Shown here: piece after piece, positions 1-12,799 of the stretch | Layout of the letters: each line of letters begins with the position of its first letter | Numbering within the stretch: the first letter of the stretch is position 1 | Translations under genes and position numbers: made by a program | Notes under the pieces: model-generated | The model's input: only the letters and a program-made list of their open reading frames with translations | Told to the model about the DNA's origin: nothing | The model's database searches: none | From: Siphonodentalium dalli | Lineage: Eukaryota; Mollusca; Scaphopoda; Gadilida; Siphonodentaliidae | Assembly: GCA_032622095.1 (NCBI GenBank) | Contig: CP136064.1 | Coordinates: 254,450,484 to 254,514,483, forward strand | DNA length: 64,000 nucleotides | Direction: 5' to 3'

Positions 1-550
1 GATCCCTCGGTTATCTACAAGTCAACAAAGGATACAGGATTTTTCACGTGATATATATGTGTATAAAATCAATGTATGCATACCACGGCGGAACAGGAAC
101 ATAGCTGTAAGACTTATTAAAGATATGGGGATATCTTATGGTTCTGTTGCCCATTTTGTACAGGTACATGTTTTCCCGTCCATCATGATATGAAATTTGC
201 GAGGCATGATACAGGAAATGATTTAGTCAACGCTCTTCATTTAGCATCAGCCGTGTTCTTAAATGCGAGTAATATGAGTGCAAATCGCCGGCATTATTCT
301 CTTATGAATCCGTCCCGTATATTTTTAGCAGTTATGTAGTTTTATAGCAAATATTAATAATTTGTTCTTGTATTCTTTAACAATTTTATAATTTCACCCA
401 TACAGAGCCCCAGACAAACACGAGCAGACGACATTCTTCTATATGCTTCTATATATGTGTGGGGCTCCCTGCAGTGTAATGGATGTTTTTTATTTTATGT
501 TCTAAAAATTGTAAGAAACATTTATTTTAAATAAAATTATAAAAATTTGT

Positions 551-630
551 TAGGCCAATGCATTCTCTTATATATGCGAGGCGACCTATGGTCGACTCGC
601 ATGTATAAAAGAATGCATTGGCACAGGGTA
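551..630. repeat. Palindromic module shared with the piggyBac-like MITEs
   Basis: GGCCAATGCATTCTCTTATA, then GCGAGGCGACCTATGGTCGACTCGC, then the inverse, ending ATGCATTGGCACAGGG. The same imperfect 75-bp palindrome is seen inside the elements at 45.8 and 59.3 kb. Only the right half of such an element seems to be here. The preceding AT-rich 60 bp resemble the spacer of copy B. Confidence 0.7.
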
Positions 631-1509
631 AGTTTTATAGCAAATATTATGAAATAAAACGTCAGTGAGAAGAGTATTAATCATTAGATTTCATGTTTGG
701 AAAAGGAACTATTTTGCGCGACGGACTACGTTACTCGAGGAGCGAGACAGGCGGATAGATACAGCCTCTTTTCTGCGAATCAAAACCTGGCATTATTGCA
801 CCAAAACATCGTTCAGCAGCAGAAAAGAGCCCATTATTCTAATATTACCCACCACCTCCCCATCCAACGTACGATATTGCCTTTCCCCTTATCTGTTGAT
901 TCGGGTACTTATCAGGGGGTTGGTGACGCGCTTGCAACGCTCACTATATTCAACCTGCACCTCACCAGCATCTATCATATTTTCTTAATGTTATCTTTTC
1001 CTTCTGGGGGTGGGGGGCATTTTTGGTCATTACATTCTGTGAAAGGAGTTGGTGTCGCGCTTGTATCGCACACCATCTTGTTCTTTCAGTTTGGTCGTCC
1101 AGTTTATCTATTTCAACTTGTATTACTATATTGTTACAATTTTTTACTCTGTTTTTTTGTTGGGAAAAAATCATGTTAAACTTTTTAAATTCATATAAAT
1201 TATAACAGAGTCAATCCGGAAACCATTGTCTCTAAATTCACCTTATTATCCAAATTGGCCGTGTTCATAAAAACAGGAAAGGCCGTTTAATAATGCACCA
1301 TTTATTATACAGGTTATAAAACATCTCAGTCTCCACAGTTGTTTCCTCACTCCTGTTAGTCCAATGGGAATAACTACCTTGTATTTCCGTCCATAAGTTC
1401 CTGTGTGGCGTTGGGCTCCGAGCTGATGTGTGTGTGTTAGCTAGGTACTGCTGGAGGTGTAATTCTAAACCTGATTCCTTTGGTGTCCTACGAACTGAGT
1501 TGAGGAATA

Positions 1510-1810
1510 TTCACCCAAATGGCCAAAATGGCCACCAGCAATAAAACAATCACGGAAAATCCTTGATTTTAACATCAGTAAGCGTTATTGTCATGTCAAC
1601 TCCACATCTGCTTAATATTGGGAGTTTGGAACTCTGAGGCGAAGAACTGTCCTTATATCACATCCAAATAAAAGTCCCCAAATCCAAAATGGCGCCCACA
1701 ATTGCGGACAGATATAGAAAAATCACCGAAAATCCCTCATTTTCACATCATTGGGCATTATTGTCGAGACAATTCCACACATGCTGACAGTTGACTTGGA
1801 ATTACCGATG
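1510..1810. repeat. Two degenerate units with AAAATGGCC/AAAATGGCG
   Basis: CCAAAATGGCCACCAGCAAT..AATCACGGAAAATCC and, 165 bp on, CCAAAATGGCGCCCACAATT..AATCACCGAAAATCC share a 120-bp core. Related AAGATGGCG units lie at 7,360-8,200. Confidence 0.65.
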
Positions 1811-2894
1811 TGAAGTAATTACCTTGTATCTCATGCAAGAAAATATAGAACAAGTTATCGTAGCAATTTCCAAAAATAATTTTGCAAGCGCAGATGACAG
1901 AATTAAGATGTAATAAATCTGGTCATTTTCCTGTAACCAAACAAAAAGTTGACCTTCACTGAAGACGAAAATCATGTTACGTATCCAATTTTTCCCCTTT
2001 ATTGTTTGTAAACTTTCCCAGTTTTCTAAAATAATTAAACCTTAAAACCAGGAATATCGCATTTAACACAGGCTACTTTGGCAGTTTTACCGCCCCAGAT
2101 ACTTATTTTTCAAACTCCTACAACGCGTTAATTCGTGCACTGCTACCGTAGCAAGTTCAACTATGTTAATCATATTGTTTATTTGAATATTTGCAGTTAA
2201 CATTCAAGACAAATCAAATTCGATTCAACGTTGACTGCACAGTGGCACGCACATGGGTAGAGATAGATGCTATCAACTTCAAGGGATATAAATGAATGTT
2301 TTCCAAACACGGACAGCTGAATTATACAGCAGCTCAATTATTATATCTTGCTCAATTGAATTATTTTTTTTCGAATAATAATCCAAATTGACAACATGCA
2401 CCGTCATTCTTATTTATTAATTAAATTCAGTAACTCTTGATGGCGAAATCATTTGCATTAGTTACTTAGCGGCAGTTGCGTCCCGAATCGAGAAGTAAAT
2501 ATTTACTCGAGATTTTGAGGCGATGTTAGTATTACTATATACATCCCCCAGTTGGTGTAACGCCTAGTGCCAACGTATATGTGTCACGCGCTCGCGCAAG
2601 TCAATAATATGGCCCTAATGAGACCAGTATTTGAGTAAACATTTTAGACTATACTCTCTGTCAACATTTATACCGAAATTTCGATCTGTTGCTAAATTAA
2701 ATGGAATTTAACGACAGTTGGACAGTAATACGTACTTGATGTCACAAAATCAACTAGAGCTGAACTTGCAAACAACATTATTTGGATATGTTTTAAATGT
2801 GTCACGATGGCGAACACCATACCAAATTATAATTAGATCCGATAAACCCTGACTGAGATGTCTGTGTGGTCAATTAGAACACCATTATTTACAG

Positions 2895-3062
2895 ATAAAC
2901 TTAGAAATCTAGAACGGAAAACGCAACCATCATTGGTCCCTCTTTTGGATACAATCCTCGTGAGATATGATATTTGTAAAGAGAGTGATATAAGGAGGGG
3001 CACTGCACTGAACATTTCGTTGACAAAAAAATTACGCAACAATTACTCAACACCTGTCCAGT
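2895..3062 (+). pseudogene. Serine protease homolog exon a
   Basis: The acceptor is CATTATTTACAG and the donor GTAAGT, both strong. It is phase 1 at both ends, with the last base T joining CA of the next exon to give Ser. It reads LVRYDICKESDIRRGTAL, then KKLRNNYSTPVQ, corresponding to the v.lGeyD....e....v..i..Hp.Y segment that precedes the catalytic Asp in S1 proteases. No disruption was seen in this exon. Confidence 0.65.
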
Positions 3063-3355
3063 GTAAGTATGCCACCAAGTAACGCTAACTAAAGTACTAG
3101 TGTTGAGTAAACTATTTCTACACAACACTGAAAGTGGATAATGTTATGTTACTAAGTGCCACCGATCCCTCTATTATTTATCTATTATGTCAATAAAATA
3201 TATGTACCACAACATATCTTTGCTACAGTTTTTTGAAATGACAATTAAGTCCGTGTGAAGTGCATCTAACTAGATAGGTGTGTTAAAGTGGCACATGTTT
3301 ACTGATTCTTTTTCAACAAGTCTCTGTGTGCATTACAAAATATCTGTGTTTACAG

Positions 3356-3504
3356 CAAACAACACGGGACTTCTTTTCCTGGAGCAGGAGGTTGAATATA
3401 ACATATGTAGGATTCCAGTGTGCCTATCACAGGAGGGACGAGTCACGTATAATGACAGAAGTAACTGTTTCATCGCTGGGTTGAGTGCCCGAGATATTAA
3501 TAAG
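3356..3504 (+). pseudogene. Serine protease homolog exon b, Asp loop, donor missing
   Basis: The acceptor is GTGTTTACAG. It reads S-NNTGLLFLEQEVEYNICRI, then PVCLSQEG and NCFIAGLSARDINK. Asn replaces the catalytic Asp of nDIaLL, and the usual GWG is GLS. The phase 0 end needed by the next exon falls at AAG|ATACAG, where GT would be expected, which looks like a mutated donor. A usable GTAAGG donor occurs only at 3603, in the wrong phase. The 3' border is therefore inferred. Confidence 0.6.
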
Positions 3505-4118
3505 ATACAGTCAAAATCAGAATTTTGTATCGATAGACGTACAAAGTTGCATATATTCAAATACGTAACGATTTTACATTATAGAGAAATGGTGCGTAAT
3601 AAGTAAGGGTGTTTATGATGATGTTTTATCAAGATATATTCCAATGTTCTACAAGTAACGATGCCGCCGACAATTGACTGCAAACTGCATTAAACTATTC
3701 CACAACAATCAATCATATTGGTATTTGAATGCAAAACACAGGAACAGCGTTACACGCATGGAACCACACAAATGTTACGTTTCGTATCCTCAGCGTTAGT
3801 AAAGTTACACTGTGTACGCATGCTACCGTTAATATTTTGCATGGCGCTATGTGGTTTTCTATGACGAAATGCCTGCAAAAAAGCAGATAAATTTTCTATT
3901 GCGTGAACGCGGCCTAATTATGTATAGTTCTGGTATTAGCTCAGACGTAATAAGTCTGTTTTCTGGAATGATATAGTTATGGTTGGATGTTTGTTAATAG
4001 TAGTTGACATTCTGACACCGGGCGGAATGTCTGGCGACTCACATATTATATGTAGATTGATTCACTTAAATAAGTATCCTGCACAATGTTTTATAAATCT
4101 CTTCTACATGGAGCACAG

Positions 4119-4261
4119 ATGTCTGACGCTAAGGTGACGCTAAGGTGAAGCCCCTGAATGAGAAGAATTGCAGTATCCTCTCTGAGCTTCTGGAATTCGA
4201 AATGCCGGAATCTGCTATATGCGCCAATGCTGTTAATCCAGACCAGGACGCCTGCGGCAAG
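4119..4261 (+). pseudogene. Serine protease homolog exon c with 11-bp frameshifting duplication
   Basis: The acceptor is GGAGCACAG and the donor GTAAAC. TGACGCTAAGG occurs twice in tandem (4124-4134, 4135-4145). With two copies the frame from the acceptor meets TGA. With one copy the exon would be 132 nt and open, running into KPLNEKNCSILSELLEFEM, then PESAICANAVNPDQDACGK, the C...ICA......DaC stretch before the active-site Ser. A cryptic TAAG acceptor at 4144 could bypass the damage in frame. Confidence 0.65.
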
Positions 4262-4749
4262 GTAAACATTTATAAATACAATATACATTCACAACAGACT
4301 GCCAAAGTGTTTATACTGGCACCGGTAGTTCGTATTTGTGACTTAGGCCTTTTTATAATAAGTCGGGTGTCGGCGGACAAAATATTGTGATTCTGGAAAA
4401 ACTTGAAATCTTCATACACAAACTGTTTTCAAGCTAGATCATGCAATCAATATCTACCCTGGTTACGCCCCGTAGAGATTAGGTTCTACCGGTTCAAATT
4501 TTAACCATGGAACTTTACATCATTGAAATATTATCGCGATCGATATATTTATGAGTTAATAACTGTTCCGTAATAATAAAATTACAGCAGGCGAAGGTAC
4601 TAACTAGAGATTTAAATAGTTAGGCGCCTCATTTGAGCCGATTTCACTCTACTTACAATAAGGATTTTTTCCCGGGTAATCACTGCAGAGTTTATCGCGA
4701 AATAGACTCACACAAGTAGCTTAACTCACGTAATCCAATTTTCTTACAG

Positions 4750-4917
4750 AGTGATCACGGTGATATGTTGGTTTGTCCAGATATGGGTGGGAAGTACTTT
4801 CTTCATGGACTTGTATCCAGCACCGGATGTGAGATGCCCCAAGACTGCAAGAAACCTGTTTCAGTTTACACCGATGTTGTTCAGTTCTTTGACTGGATTG
4901 ATGCAAACAAACAATAA
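4750..4917 (+). pseudogene. Serine protease homolog last exon, SDHGDM in place of GDSGGP
   Basis: The acceptor is CAATTTTCTTACAG, phase 0. It encodes 55 residues and TAA: SDHGDMLVCPD, GGKYFLHGLVSSTGC and VSVYTDVVQFFDWIDANKQ. The hydrophobic strand, the late Cys and the C-terminal VYTxVxxFxxWI helix are textbook S1. The oxyanion/serine block is not: Ser is His and the second Gly and Pro are changed. Length to the stop is typical of the family. Confidence 0.75.
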
Positions 4918-7329
4918 TTGCATATGAATCACATGGTGTCTTATTCCGGACCTCTGCATGCGTGTGAATAACCAAAATGTTAGCAAGGGAAGCACAACCT
5001 AACCTACATCACGATACCATGGGTGTTGTATGTAATATGCATAAACATTGTAATATAATCAGGGTATCACAATACCCTGTCAGATAACAGGTCAGACACA
5101 CACATTTTAGTTACATTTAAGAGGGGTTAAAGTGGCAACATTTAAATAGGGAATTCAGTGTTAATTTTCAAGACAAGATTACTCAATATTTACAAACCGT
5201 AGAATAATATTTCATGTCTTGTTGGAATGTTCGAGCATATATATAGTGATAGATTTCTATTTTATATTCTATGTTGTGACATTTGATGGACATTTTATAA
5301 ACAATGATAAACAATGTGACCTACTTTTTAATGTCCAATAATATCCAACCTGGTATGAAAATCAAACTTCCGCTTCGCGATGTCACTAGATAAGTCTTCA
5401 AGCTTTCCAAAAAGGTATGATATGTCACCTGCCTTTTATAAGGATTGATCAATCTTTTATAAAAAATGAACACTGAATTCTCTATTCAAATGTTGCCACT
5501 TTACCCTCTCTTACAGATACGGGCGGCGGTGGCGGTGGGTATGCTGTTAAAATATTCAACTCCGTAAAAAAACCGCCAATAAACAGAAAGAATAGTAAAA
5601 TATAGACAGACTTTGTTATTATACCAATACGTAATATGGCATACACAGTATGGTATTGGCAAATATTTTTCCTTTGTTATGTGTAAACAAAAGAGAAAAA
5701 CGTTACATAACCTGGCTTGTCTTTAGATCCTGATATGGTAAACACAAAGAGCGTTATTGGTTAATGTTTTCCTGATATGGAAATAATAAAGAGCGTATAT
5801 ATCATTTGTCTGTGTTAATACAATAGAATTGCGCTGTGTTATGTAAACAGAAGCAAAACTTCTGTAATACGAGCAGGCTCTTGTTTACGAACACCATCGT
5901 ACGTCTTGACGACACTATGTACTAGTTACGCGCTTATTATGTTTGGTATATGAACAAAACTATATATATTTTAATATTCCTTCTGTTGATGGCGATTTGA
6001 ACAGATATGAATATTTCTACAACGAACGCCGCCCGTGCCTTTAACATGTATAGTTGATTATGGATATTTCCGTTTGTGGATTCGATTAAAGAGAGATTAT
6101 TTAAAGTTAGATTTAACAAACATTATTTAAAATCAGTGTCGCTCTTCTTTACCATTGTTTTTGGGACGACATAGCATGTCTCGATTCATGCGAATGATTA
6201 AAGGGATGCTGTACTCAAATGTTGTTGTTGGGTTCTATACTCTCTGAGCCGTAGAATAAGGTAACCAGATTCAATTATTTGAAAGTATGTTGAGTACCAA
6301 GTAATGTTACGGATGGCAGATCAGCCGGAATGCGAAATTACCAATTGTCATTACCGAGTAAATTTTTGGACAGTTTTCAAGCAAATGCATAGTATCAACT
6401 ATCAACTAAATATTATCTTATAGGCATACTGGTCCCATATACTCATTTAAATCATTGTATAGTCACCAGTCAGTGAGTGGCTTGAGTTTACGCCCGTATC
6501 AACATTATTTTTTACACGATCATGTGTGCCACGCGTTGTCCAAATCCAATTTTGATTACGTCTTGTACACGGAAATTCGTAATTTAATTTATGGCTGCAT
6601 CCATAAATAAAATGTATATCACATTATTAACTTTGATTTTAAGATAGCCTATTAACCTGGGCGTTTACAGAATACATCGTCGACCTAACTTACTTAGTTT
6701 TCTATATATTATCGATATTAGATCGTTGTTGTTATCGGGAATTTATTGAAAATGGGGTACAGTACCCCTTTGAATATTGATTTAAAAGTCAATTAACATT
6801 CAATTGCCTTCCTATTGTGTCATCATGTTAATGTTATTTAGAAAGGCATTTATTGTGCCATCAAGTCACTGGATCATGGCATGAAACTCTACTTTGGCTA
6901 CGCCCGCAGAGATTATATTCCATCAGTTCAAAACCTGATATCTTTCTGGTGTTCTGAGTCTGACCTGTCATGTCTGACTTGTCAGAGAAATTTCTGTTAA
7001 ATCTTGTTCCTCAATAATATATTTTGTAGTAGGGGTGGTACCAGCTCGATATTGCATGATATAAGTGACATTTGTGAGCCGATTTCGCAATAAACAGTGA
7101 CTTGATTGCCCGGGAAACAGTCCTGGTTGTAAGCGATGCAAAGCAACATCGGCTCCCAAATGTCATATAATAATACAATCTCGAGCTGGGACCCTCAACT
7201 CCATAAGGAACGTTTAACTAGGAGCTAATAAGTCACTTGGCCTGAAATGAACTAAAAACTCTCTGTTAAAGTTTTTTTTCAGCGGATTATGATTCTGGAT
7301 GGCATGTGCTTCAATTTATGGGTGGGTAT
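4918..7329. other. Non-coding, diverged repeat fragments
   Basis: Contains an inverted pair (GTTAAAGTGGCAACATTTAA at 5,126; ACTGAATTCTCTATTCAAAT..TGCCACTTTACC near 5,470-5,505) around 340 bp, suggesting another foldback element. It also contains a copy of the CTCTACTTTGGCTACGCCC..CCAGTTCAAAACCTG repeat near 6,885. No exon could be supported. Confidence 0.6.
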
Positions 7330-8280
7330 GGAGTTCACACCCTTGAGCATTTCCTATAATCCAAGATGGCGTCCAACATGGCCGACGTGTTACAAAATAT
7401 GAACTAAGTCAGTTGAATCCGTTTTGTTGGAGACAATATCTGATATTATATATACAAACGTATATATTATAGTGATGCTATTACATTGTACTACATTTTA
7501 CAGGAACATTGGTACTCCAATAACAAGATGGCTGCCAAAATAGTGACTGAATTGGAAAATAGAAACATTTCCACTCATATCTTCCATATCCGTTTCTACT
7601 GTTTGAAACTGGCGAAAACTTATTGTTTTGTTTGCCTATTATTCATGTCATACGATTATATGGGCATTGAAATTTGTTGTTCATCTGTTTTTACCTACTT
7701 CCAATCCCTAAAAAAATATTTTAAAGAACGTAGTATGATATTTCCTCAAAAACTCACTTTCGGTTTCTAGAAATATTTGAATGTGAAATGAACAGATCTG
7801 AACAGATCAGCGGAAGTATTACCGAGAAATTGCAATCTCATTTGGGCCTGAAATGGTTACTATGGTTTATGATGGAAGTCAAAATGGCGGCAGATTTATA
7901 GAAAATCCTATATTTGGTCCTTATTCGATGTTTTGGTTGACGCGTGAAGTTGGCTTATCTGCATTGAAGATATTACACTTGCTATTTCTTTGGTATCAGT
8001 CCATTCAAGCCCTAAACATATTGATCTTGGAATAACTCCATGTTTCTAGCCACATTGCAATGTGAAACGAACCCGAACTGAGGAGTTAAGCATATGCTAT
8101 TAGTACCTATACAATTTAATCTCATTGGTACTTGAAATTTGAGATGGTCAATATACTCAATCATGACAGTCAAAATGGCGACAAATGTATCGAAATTGTT
8201 AGATTGGTGACACTTTAGCTATTACAAAATAGATCAAGTGTGTGTCGTTCAAAGTGGCTAGCCTTTTACGACTGAGACAT
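7330..8280. repeat. Array of diverged units with AAAATGGCGxC, about 320 bp apart
   Basis: CCAAGATGGCGTCCAACATG (7,362), ACAAGATGGCTGCCAAAATA (7,525), GTCAAAATGGCGGCAGATTT (7,879) and GTCAAAATGGCGACAAATGT (8,168), each followed by ATTG- or AATC-rich sequence and GAAC(A/C)GAAC..TGA units. An inverted piece lies at 10,377-10,435. No coding sequence recognised. Confidence 0.5.
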
Positions 8281-9208
8281 CGTTAAAGTTTATAAGCAGT
8301 GAAGCAAATATTGACAGTTCTTCATAGAAGCAATGCAGTTCGAGCCTCTGCTCAGGAATTAAATCATCAAAAAGCTCAAATATTACAGAAATATGAAAAC
8401 TATTATGGTCTATCGACTGACTGAAACAACCAAACAAATAATCAACAGTCTATTAGGTTTTTTTTTGGTAACGTTCTTTTTTATGCTAAATATTGCGTAG
8501 AAAGCCACACTGAATGCTGAGTAATGCTAAATGGTTGATGATTGCTCGCATTTGAGCATTTTAAGAATATTGAAATAGCATCCTCCATGAGTGTCCCCAT
8601 CATAAGTAACTATCACCAACGCTCGAAGTGGAACCGACCGAACTCATGCTTCACTTGAAGGACATACAATTTGTGGTTTTGTCTTGAATCTGAGCTCTAG
8701 TCTCCTTGGGTCTGATACGTCCCACCTAGTGCATACATTTGTTGAGTTATGTGGACAATTATTTGCATAGCTACGCAGTACGCTTGTATCAATACCAAGT
8801 ACTGGGTCGGGAAAACTAATTTAGCATAACCATGTTATCTATATAGTGGAGACTGAGTCAAATTGTGGTGGTGCTTGTTTCAACGTGTCATATTTTTCAT
8901 TATATACAATGGCCCTCAATACCCTGTACATGTACATTCATGTAAAATATTCAAGGTTGCCAGCTTTCTCCTGGTAAATTTGTCTTTTATCTCTACTGCA
9001 ATCCTTGAAACAAGACGTGCAATGAAATTAAATACCATCATTTATTCAGCAACATGTATATTTCACAAAGTTCATGGACAGAGGTCCAGATATGAAAATA
9101 ACAAAAGATATTATAGGCATCTCATTGCGGTATTTTTTTTCCATCACGACTTATCGTATTGCAATATACTACAAGAGTGGAGCTAATCATTTGGTGACAG
9201 AATCATAA

Positions 9209-10838
9209 TTTAGCTCACCCCAATTCGTGATGTGCCATGTGCGATCAACGGATTCGGTGAAACTGATATCCTAGATTTTTCCTGTGCATCTTCAGGTTTA
9301 TTCCACCGTGACAAGATTTTCTCCTCAAATATTACTTACAAGCAACAATTGTCTTGTGTATACTTTGAAATTTCTCAACCGCTAGCGATCGGGAGTAATT
9401 GCCACAATGTGCTTTCTATGTCACTGAATAGTCACGTTTTCGTGACTGTATTCAACAAAATCGGTGCTACGCTTCATCTAGCAGGTTGAGAATTAACCAG
9501 TTGCCAATATATTGGCCATACTAACTTTGGGATCGGGTCATTATATGTGTTATGTTCATTGGGAAATTTACATCTTCCAACTGTCACTGAAATACATTTG
9601 TATTCAACTCTACGTGATTTCACAGGGTATTTATATATTGGTATATGTGAAACTAGAATTTGTGACATCCCCTCTAATCGTATTGCACACATAAATTAAA
9701 TTGTTCTTCGTGCATGAAGAGGCTGTTGAATAAATGGTAGTTAAGGGTCATATCATATGGTTAATGATAGTTGTATACGCTGATATCTAAACTCGCGCAA
9801 GGTTTTCTGTTGCCATCTGAACGTGAGTGAATGATAACTGAATGTCATGATAGCACCATTGCATTGTACCGACATCCTAATGTATCTGCCTTCGGTGATG
9901 CTTTGATCAAGTGATCTCCCTGATCTATTGGGGCATGACAACACTTTATGTTGTAAATCTTTTGGAACTCCGGAAATATCCATTCCAATTAGTCTGATAT
10001 TTACTCATATCATTGCCCACAAGACCAGTATGATGAAAGTGCCGTGAAGGATCAAGCTTAACCATGTCAGTATGCACCAATCATATTATCGTCATACACT
10101 GAGTGTCCATTCTCCACATAGTTGAGGTCATGGCACTAAATTATACAAGATTTTATCTGGAATAAATGAAATATAGCGCTGGAGTCTCTGGTCTTCTACA
10201 ATATATATCTCACACAACATGTGCATGTAATTTCCCATGTCGATATTGTTTTCTGCTGTGTCCTATTTAAAGTTTTTCTTTTAATGTATCTAATGCAGAT
10301 TAACCAACTACATACATCCATCAGTCACGACATGCAAGCCCATAAAGACAAAATATGTAATTTTCTATTCATTTTCTGCCATTTTGACTGCCATCATTAG
10401 CCATAGTAACCGTTTCAGGCCCTACTGAGATTGAAATTGATAGGCATCACTCACACGCGCTTAATTCCTTCAAATCTGTTCATTTCACATTAAAATATGG
10501 CCAGAAAGCAATATTGAGTTTTCGGGGAAATTTCGTTCCACGTTCTGTAAGATCAATTTGTTAGGCATTGAAAGTGGCGGAGACCAAAGGAAATTTGAAG
10601 TCAAAGGTGGCTGCTGGCGACCATGCGTTTTCAACGAATTTTGCGACAAATCGATGTCTCCCACTATAGAGGTCGCCTCGAAGATCCATATAAGTTTGGT
10701 GATGATCGGTTGAGAGATGTGGCATGTAGAGTGTGCTAAAGAAAATTGTTGATGGACCACAGACGGACGATACGATGATCATACGCACGCCAACCCATAG
10801 CAATAGCTCAAACTTGACTTTGATGTGTTGAGCTAAAA
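9209..10838. mobile_element. Possible transposon copy with TTTAGCTCA termini
   Basis: It starts TTTAGCTCACCCC. The right end at 10,800-10,838 (CAATAGCTCAAACTTGACTT..GAGCTAAAA) inverts to TTTTAGCTCAACAC. The right part contains GGACCACAGACGGACGATAC, a style of tail seen in many invertebrate repeats. Only the first 9-10 terminal bases match clearly. Frames inside show no transposase. Confidence 0.4.
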
Positions 10839-11925
10839 TTACTTGAAACGAGGTGATACCATAAACATGTCACTGAGGTTGTTTTAGTTCATTTTGTCAA
10901 GGCCTCATACAAAAATTCCCAGTCATACTAATTTTAAACCAACTGTTTTCAATGTTTCAGTGGTTCCGAGAGGCGTTACTAAGTTATTTGAAAACGATAT
11001 CGTTAGCATAATATTTGCTAATAAGAAATGTTTACAGCAAGAGAAGCAACGGGTTGTTATTCCGATACCGAATCGTGAATATCAGGCATAGACCAACAAT
11101 GGACTCATTTTATTTTTCATGCCAAAAAAGTAGGGCCCAATGTTTGAATAATCATATGCCTTGAATAAGTCCTTCTGTTTCAACTTCTTAAAGTATTGAC
11201 CGACATAGCACAGTCTCGAATTGAACATTGTTAATTGCGCAAAAATATAGCAAAATTGTTTTAAGATTATTCACACATTCATCCAGTTTCAATATTCCAG
11301 ACATACCTGTAGAAGTGGCCCTCGATTCAGGACTACTGTAATACTTTGGAGAGAAAACACAATGGCAGTGTTATACATGTATCTGTTGAGCACGAACACA
11401 ATATCATTACATAGTTTATATACATGAAACATCCAATGTCACCGTTTTGAAATGTGAAGAAAACTGCACACACGATTCGATGCATATGCTTCATTCAAAA
11501 TCGAAAATATTGACCCAAGAAATATCTGTTGATGCGATTGTTTGAGCCGAAATGTCGATATATATACCAAAGTTCCTATGACTCGTCGTACATGTACTAG
11601 GTATCCAGATGTATCTAGCAAGTAGTGCATAGGCACGGGCATGAGATGCATATAATAACAACATACATACAATGTATAAAATCATCTCAAATGAAGCAGT
11701 AACCGACTCGTTCTGGTGCCATCTGGATAAAGCACACTCTACTAGTATATCGATGAACCCTGGTAAAAAACCTTTATACATTCCAAACGAAAGGTGAAAG
11801 CGTGTGCAAATGTTGCGTATGATATTCAGTATCAATTTAGTTCGTTTCTATAACCGTTATACATGGCAATCAAGAAGAATACAGTGCATGCACTGGCCTC
11901 CTATGTATATGTACCAAGTGCCATA

Positions 11926-12796
11926 ATCAGGTCGGGCACACATCCAAAATGGTCTACGTAGCTCGTTTTGTCTACTGTAGCCCGATTGAGCTACCACTAT
12001 CACGTCTACAAAGAAGCAAAAAACTCAACGACTCACCACGGCTTTAATACCTTTTGAGCGATTCAAAATCAATTTGTTTTGGTCAATTTACCATGAAAAA
12101 CAATAAGAAATGATCATCAAAATCTCTTGATCGCAATTGTGATCGCAAATATCCGTGTGCAGGCGATAATCTGATTGGTTGCATTTAGCCGGGGATTAAT
12201 GGTACGTTCTTAATGGGATTTCAGTATAACATCTATCTGTTGGAATGTACGGAACGACAAATGGACAACCATATTTGTATAACTGTATTAATGTTACACG
12301 AGGTGCTTCCAAATTTCAAAGAAAAATTGTGAATCGTGTTTCCGTGGTTGCCTTCTCTGAATGGCGGTCGCCAAACATTTAACAAATAGTCGTTTCCGAG
12401 TGAAGCTGTTCGCTTTATCCAATCAGGTAAGCCACATAAACCGGACGTTCTTGACCTTCAAAAATAAATATCCTGCAAAAAACAAATGGATTGTTCCCTA
12501 CTTTGTATGGCAAAATCTGATATTTTCGGGAAAGTCACTACCAAACGCTAACAGGTCTTAATTAAAACATCGTTAATTGCGCCTAAGGCTAAGCCGTGGT
12601 GAGTCGTTGAGTGTTTTGCTTCTTTGTAGACGCAATAGTGGTACACAACTAATAAACGAAAATTCGAAATGCGTTTTTCTCGTGGTATGACGATAATCGA
12701 TGGAGGTGTGTAAATCACATTAAAATCGTAGCTCAATCGGGCTACAGTAGACAAAACGAGCTACGTAGACCATTTTGGATGTGTGCCCGACCTGAT
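11926..12796. mobile_element. MITE with terminal inverted repeats of about 70 bp
   Basis: It begins ATCAGGTCGGGCACACATCC and ends with its inverse. The arms continue through CTACGTAGCTCGTTTTGTCT and, after a gap, GCTTCTTTGTAGACG and CACCACGGCTT also pair. The target duplication was not resolved. The 66-codon frame at 12,361 shows no family. Confidence 0.8.
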
Positions 12797-12799
12797 AAT

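Larger units (their letters stand above)
2895..4917 (+). pseudogene. Trypsin-like serine protease homolog, last four exons, catalytic residues lost and reading frame damaged
   Basis: Exons 2895-3062, 3356-about 3504, 4119-4261 and 4750-4917 read as the C-terminal two thirds of a chymotrypsin-fold (S1) domain. They carry the pre-Asp strand, the Asp loop, CLSQEG..NCFIAG, the ICA...DAC loop and the C-terminal VYTDVVQFFDWI helix. The catalytic Asp position is Asn (NNTGLLFL against nDIaLLkL) and the GDSGGP block is SDHGDM, with His for the catalytic Ser. An 11-bp tandem duplication breaks the third exon and the second lacks a GT donor at the expected place. Known: non-catalytic S1 homologs are common in invertebrates. 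The multiple codon changes at the active site suggest an old pseudoprotease; the frame damage suggests this copy is now dead. The catalytic-His exon and signal peptide were not found upstream. Confidence 0.68.

Noticed and set aside
77-190. Possible transposase-like helix-turn-helix (NRNIAVRLIKDMGISYGSVA) on the plus strand
   Set aside because: Looks like a Tc/mariner HTH but is only about 25 residues, with no DDE region or inverted repeats nearby.
665-1179. 160-codon plus-strand frame
   Set aside because: No family resemblance; hydrophobic, low-complexity start and no splice or promoter context. The 70-codon antisense frame is equally open.
1-2890. Search for the catalytic-His (TAAHC) exon of the serine protease homolog
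   Set aside because: No such motif in any plus-strand frame with splice borders. Either beyond the left edge or lost.
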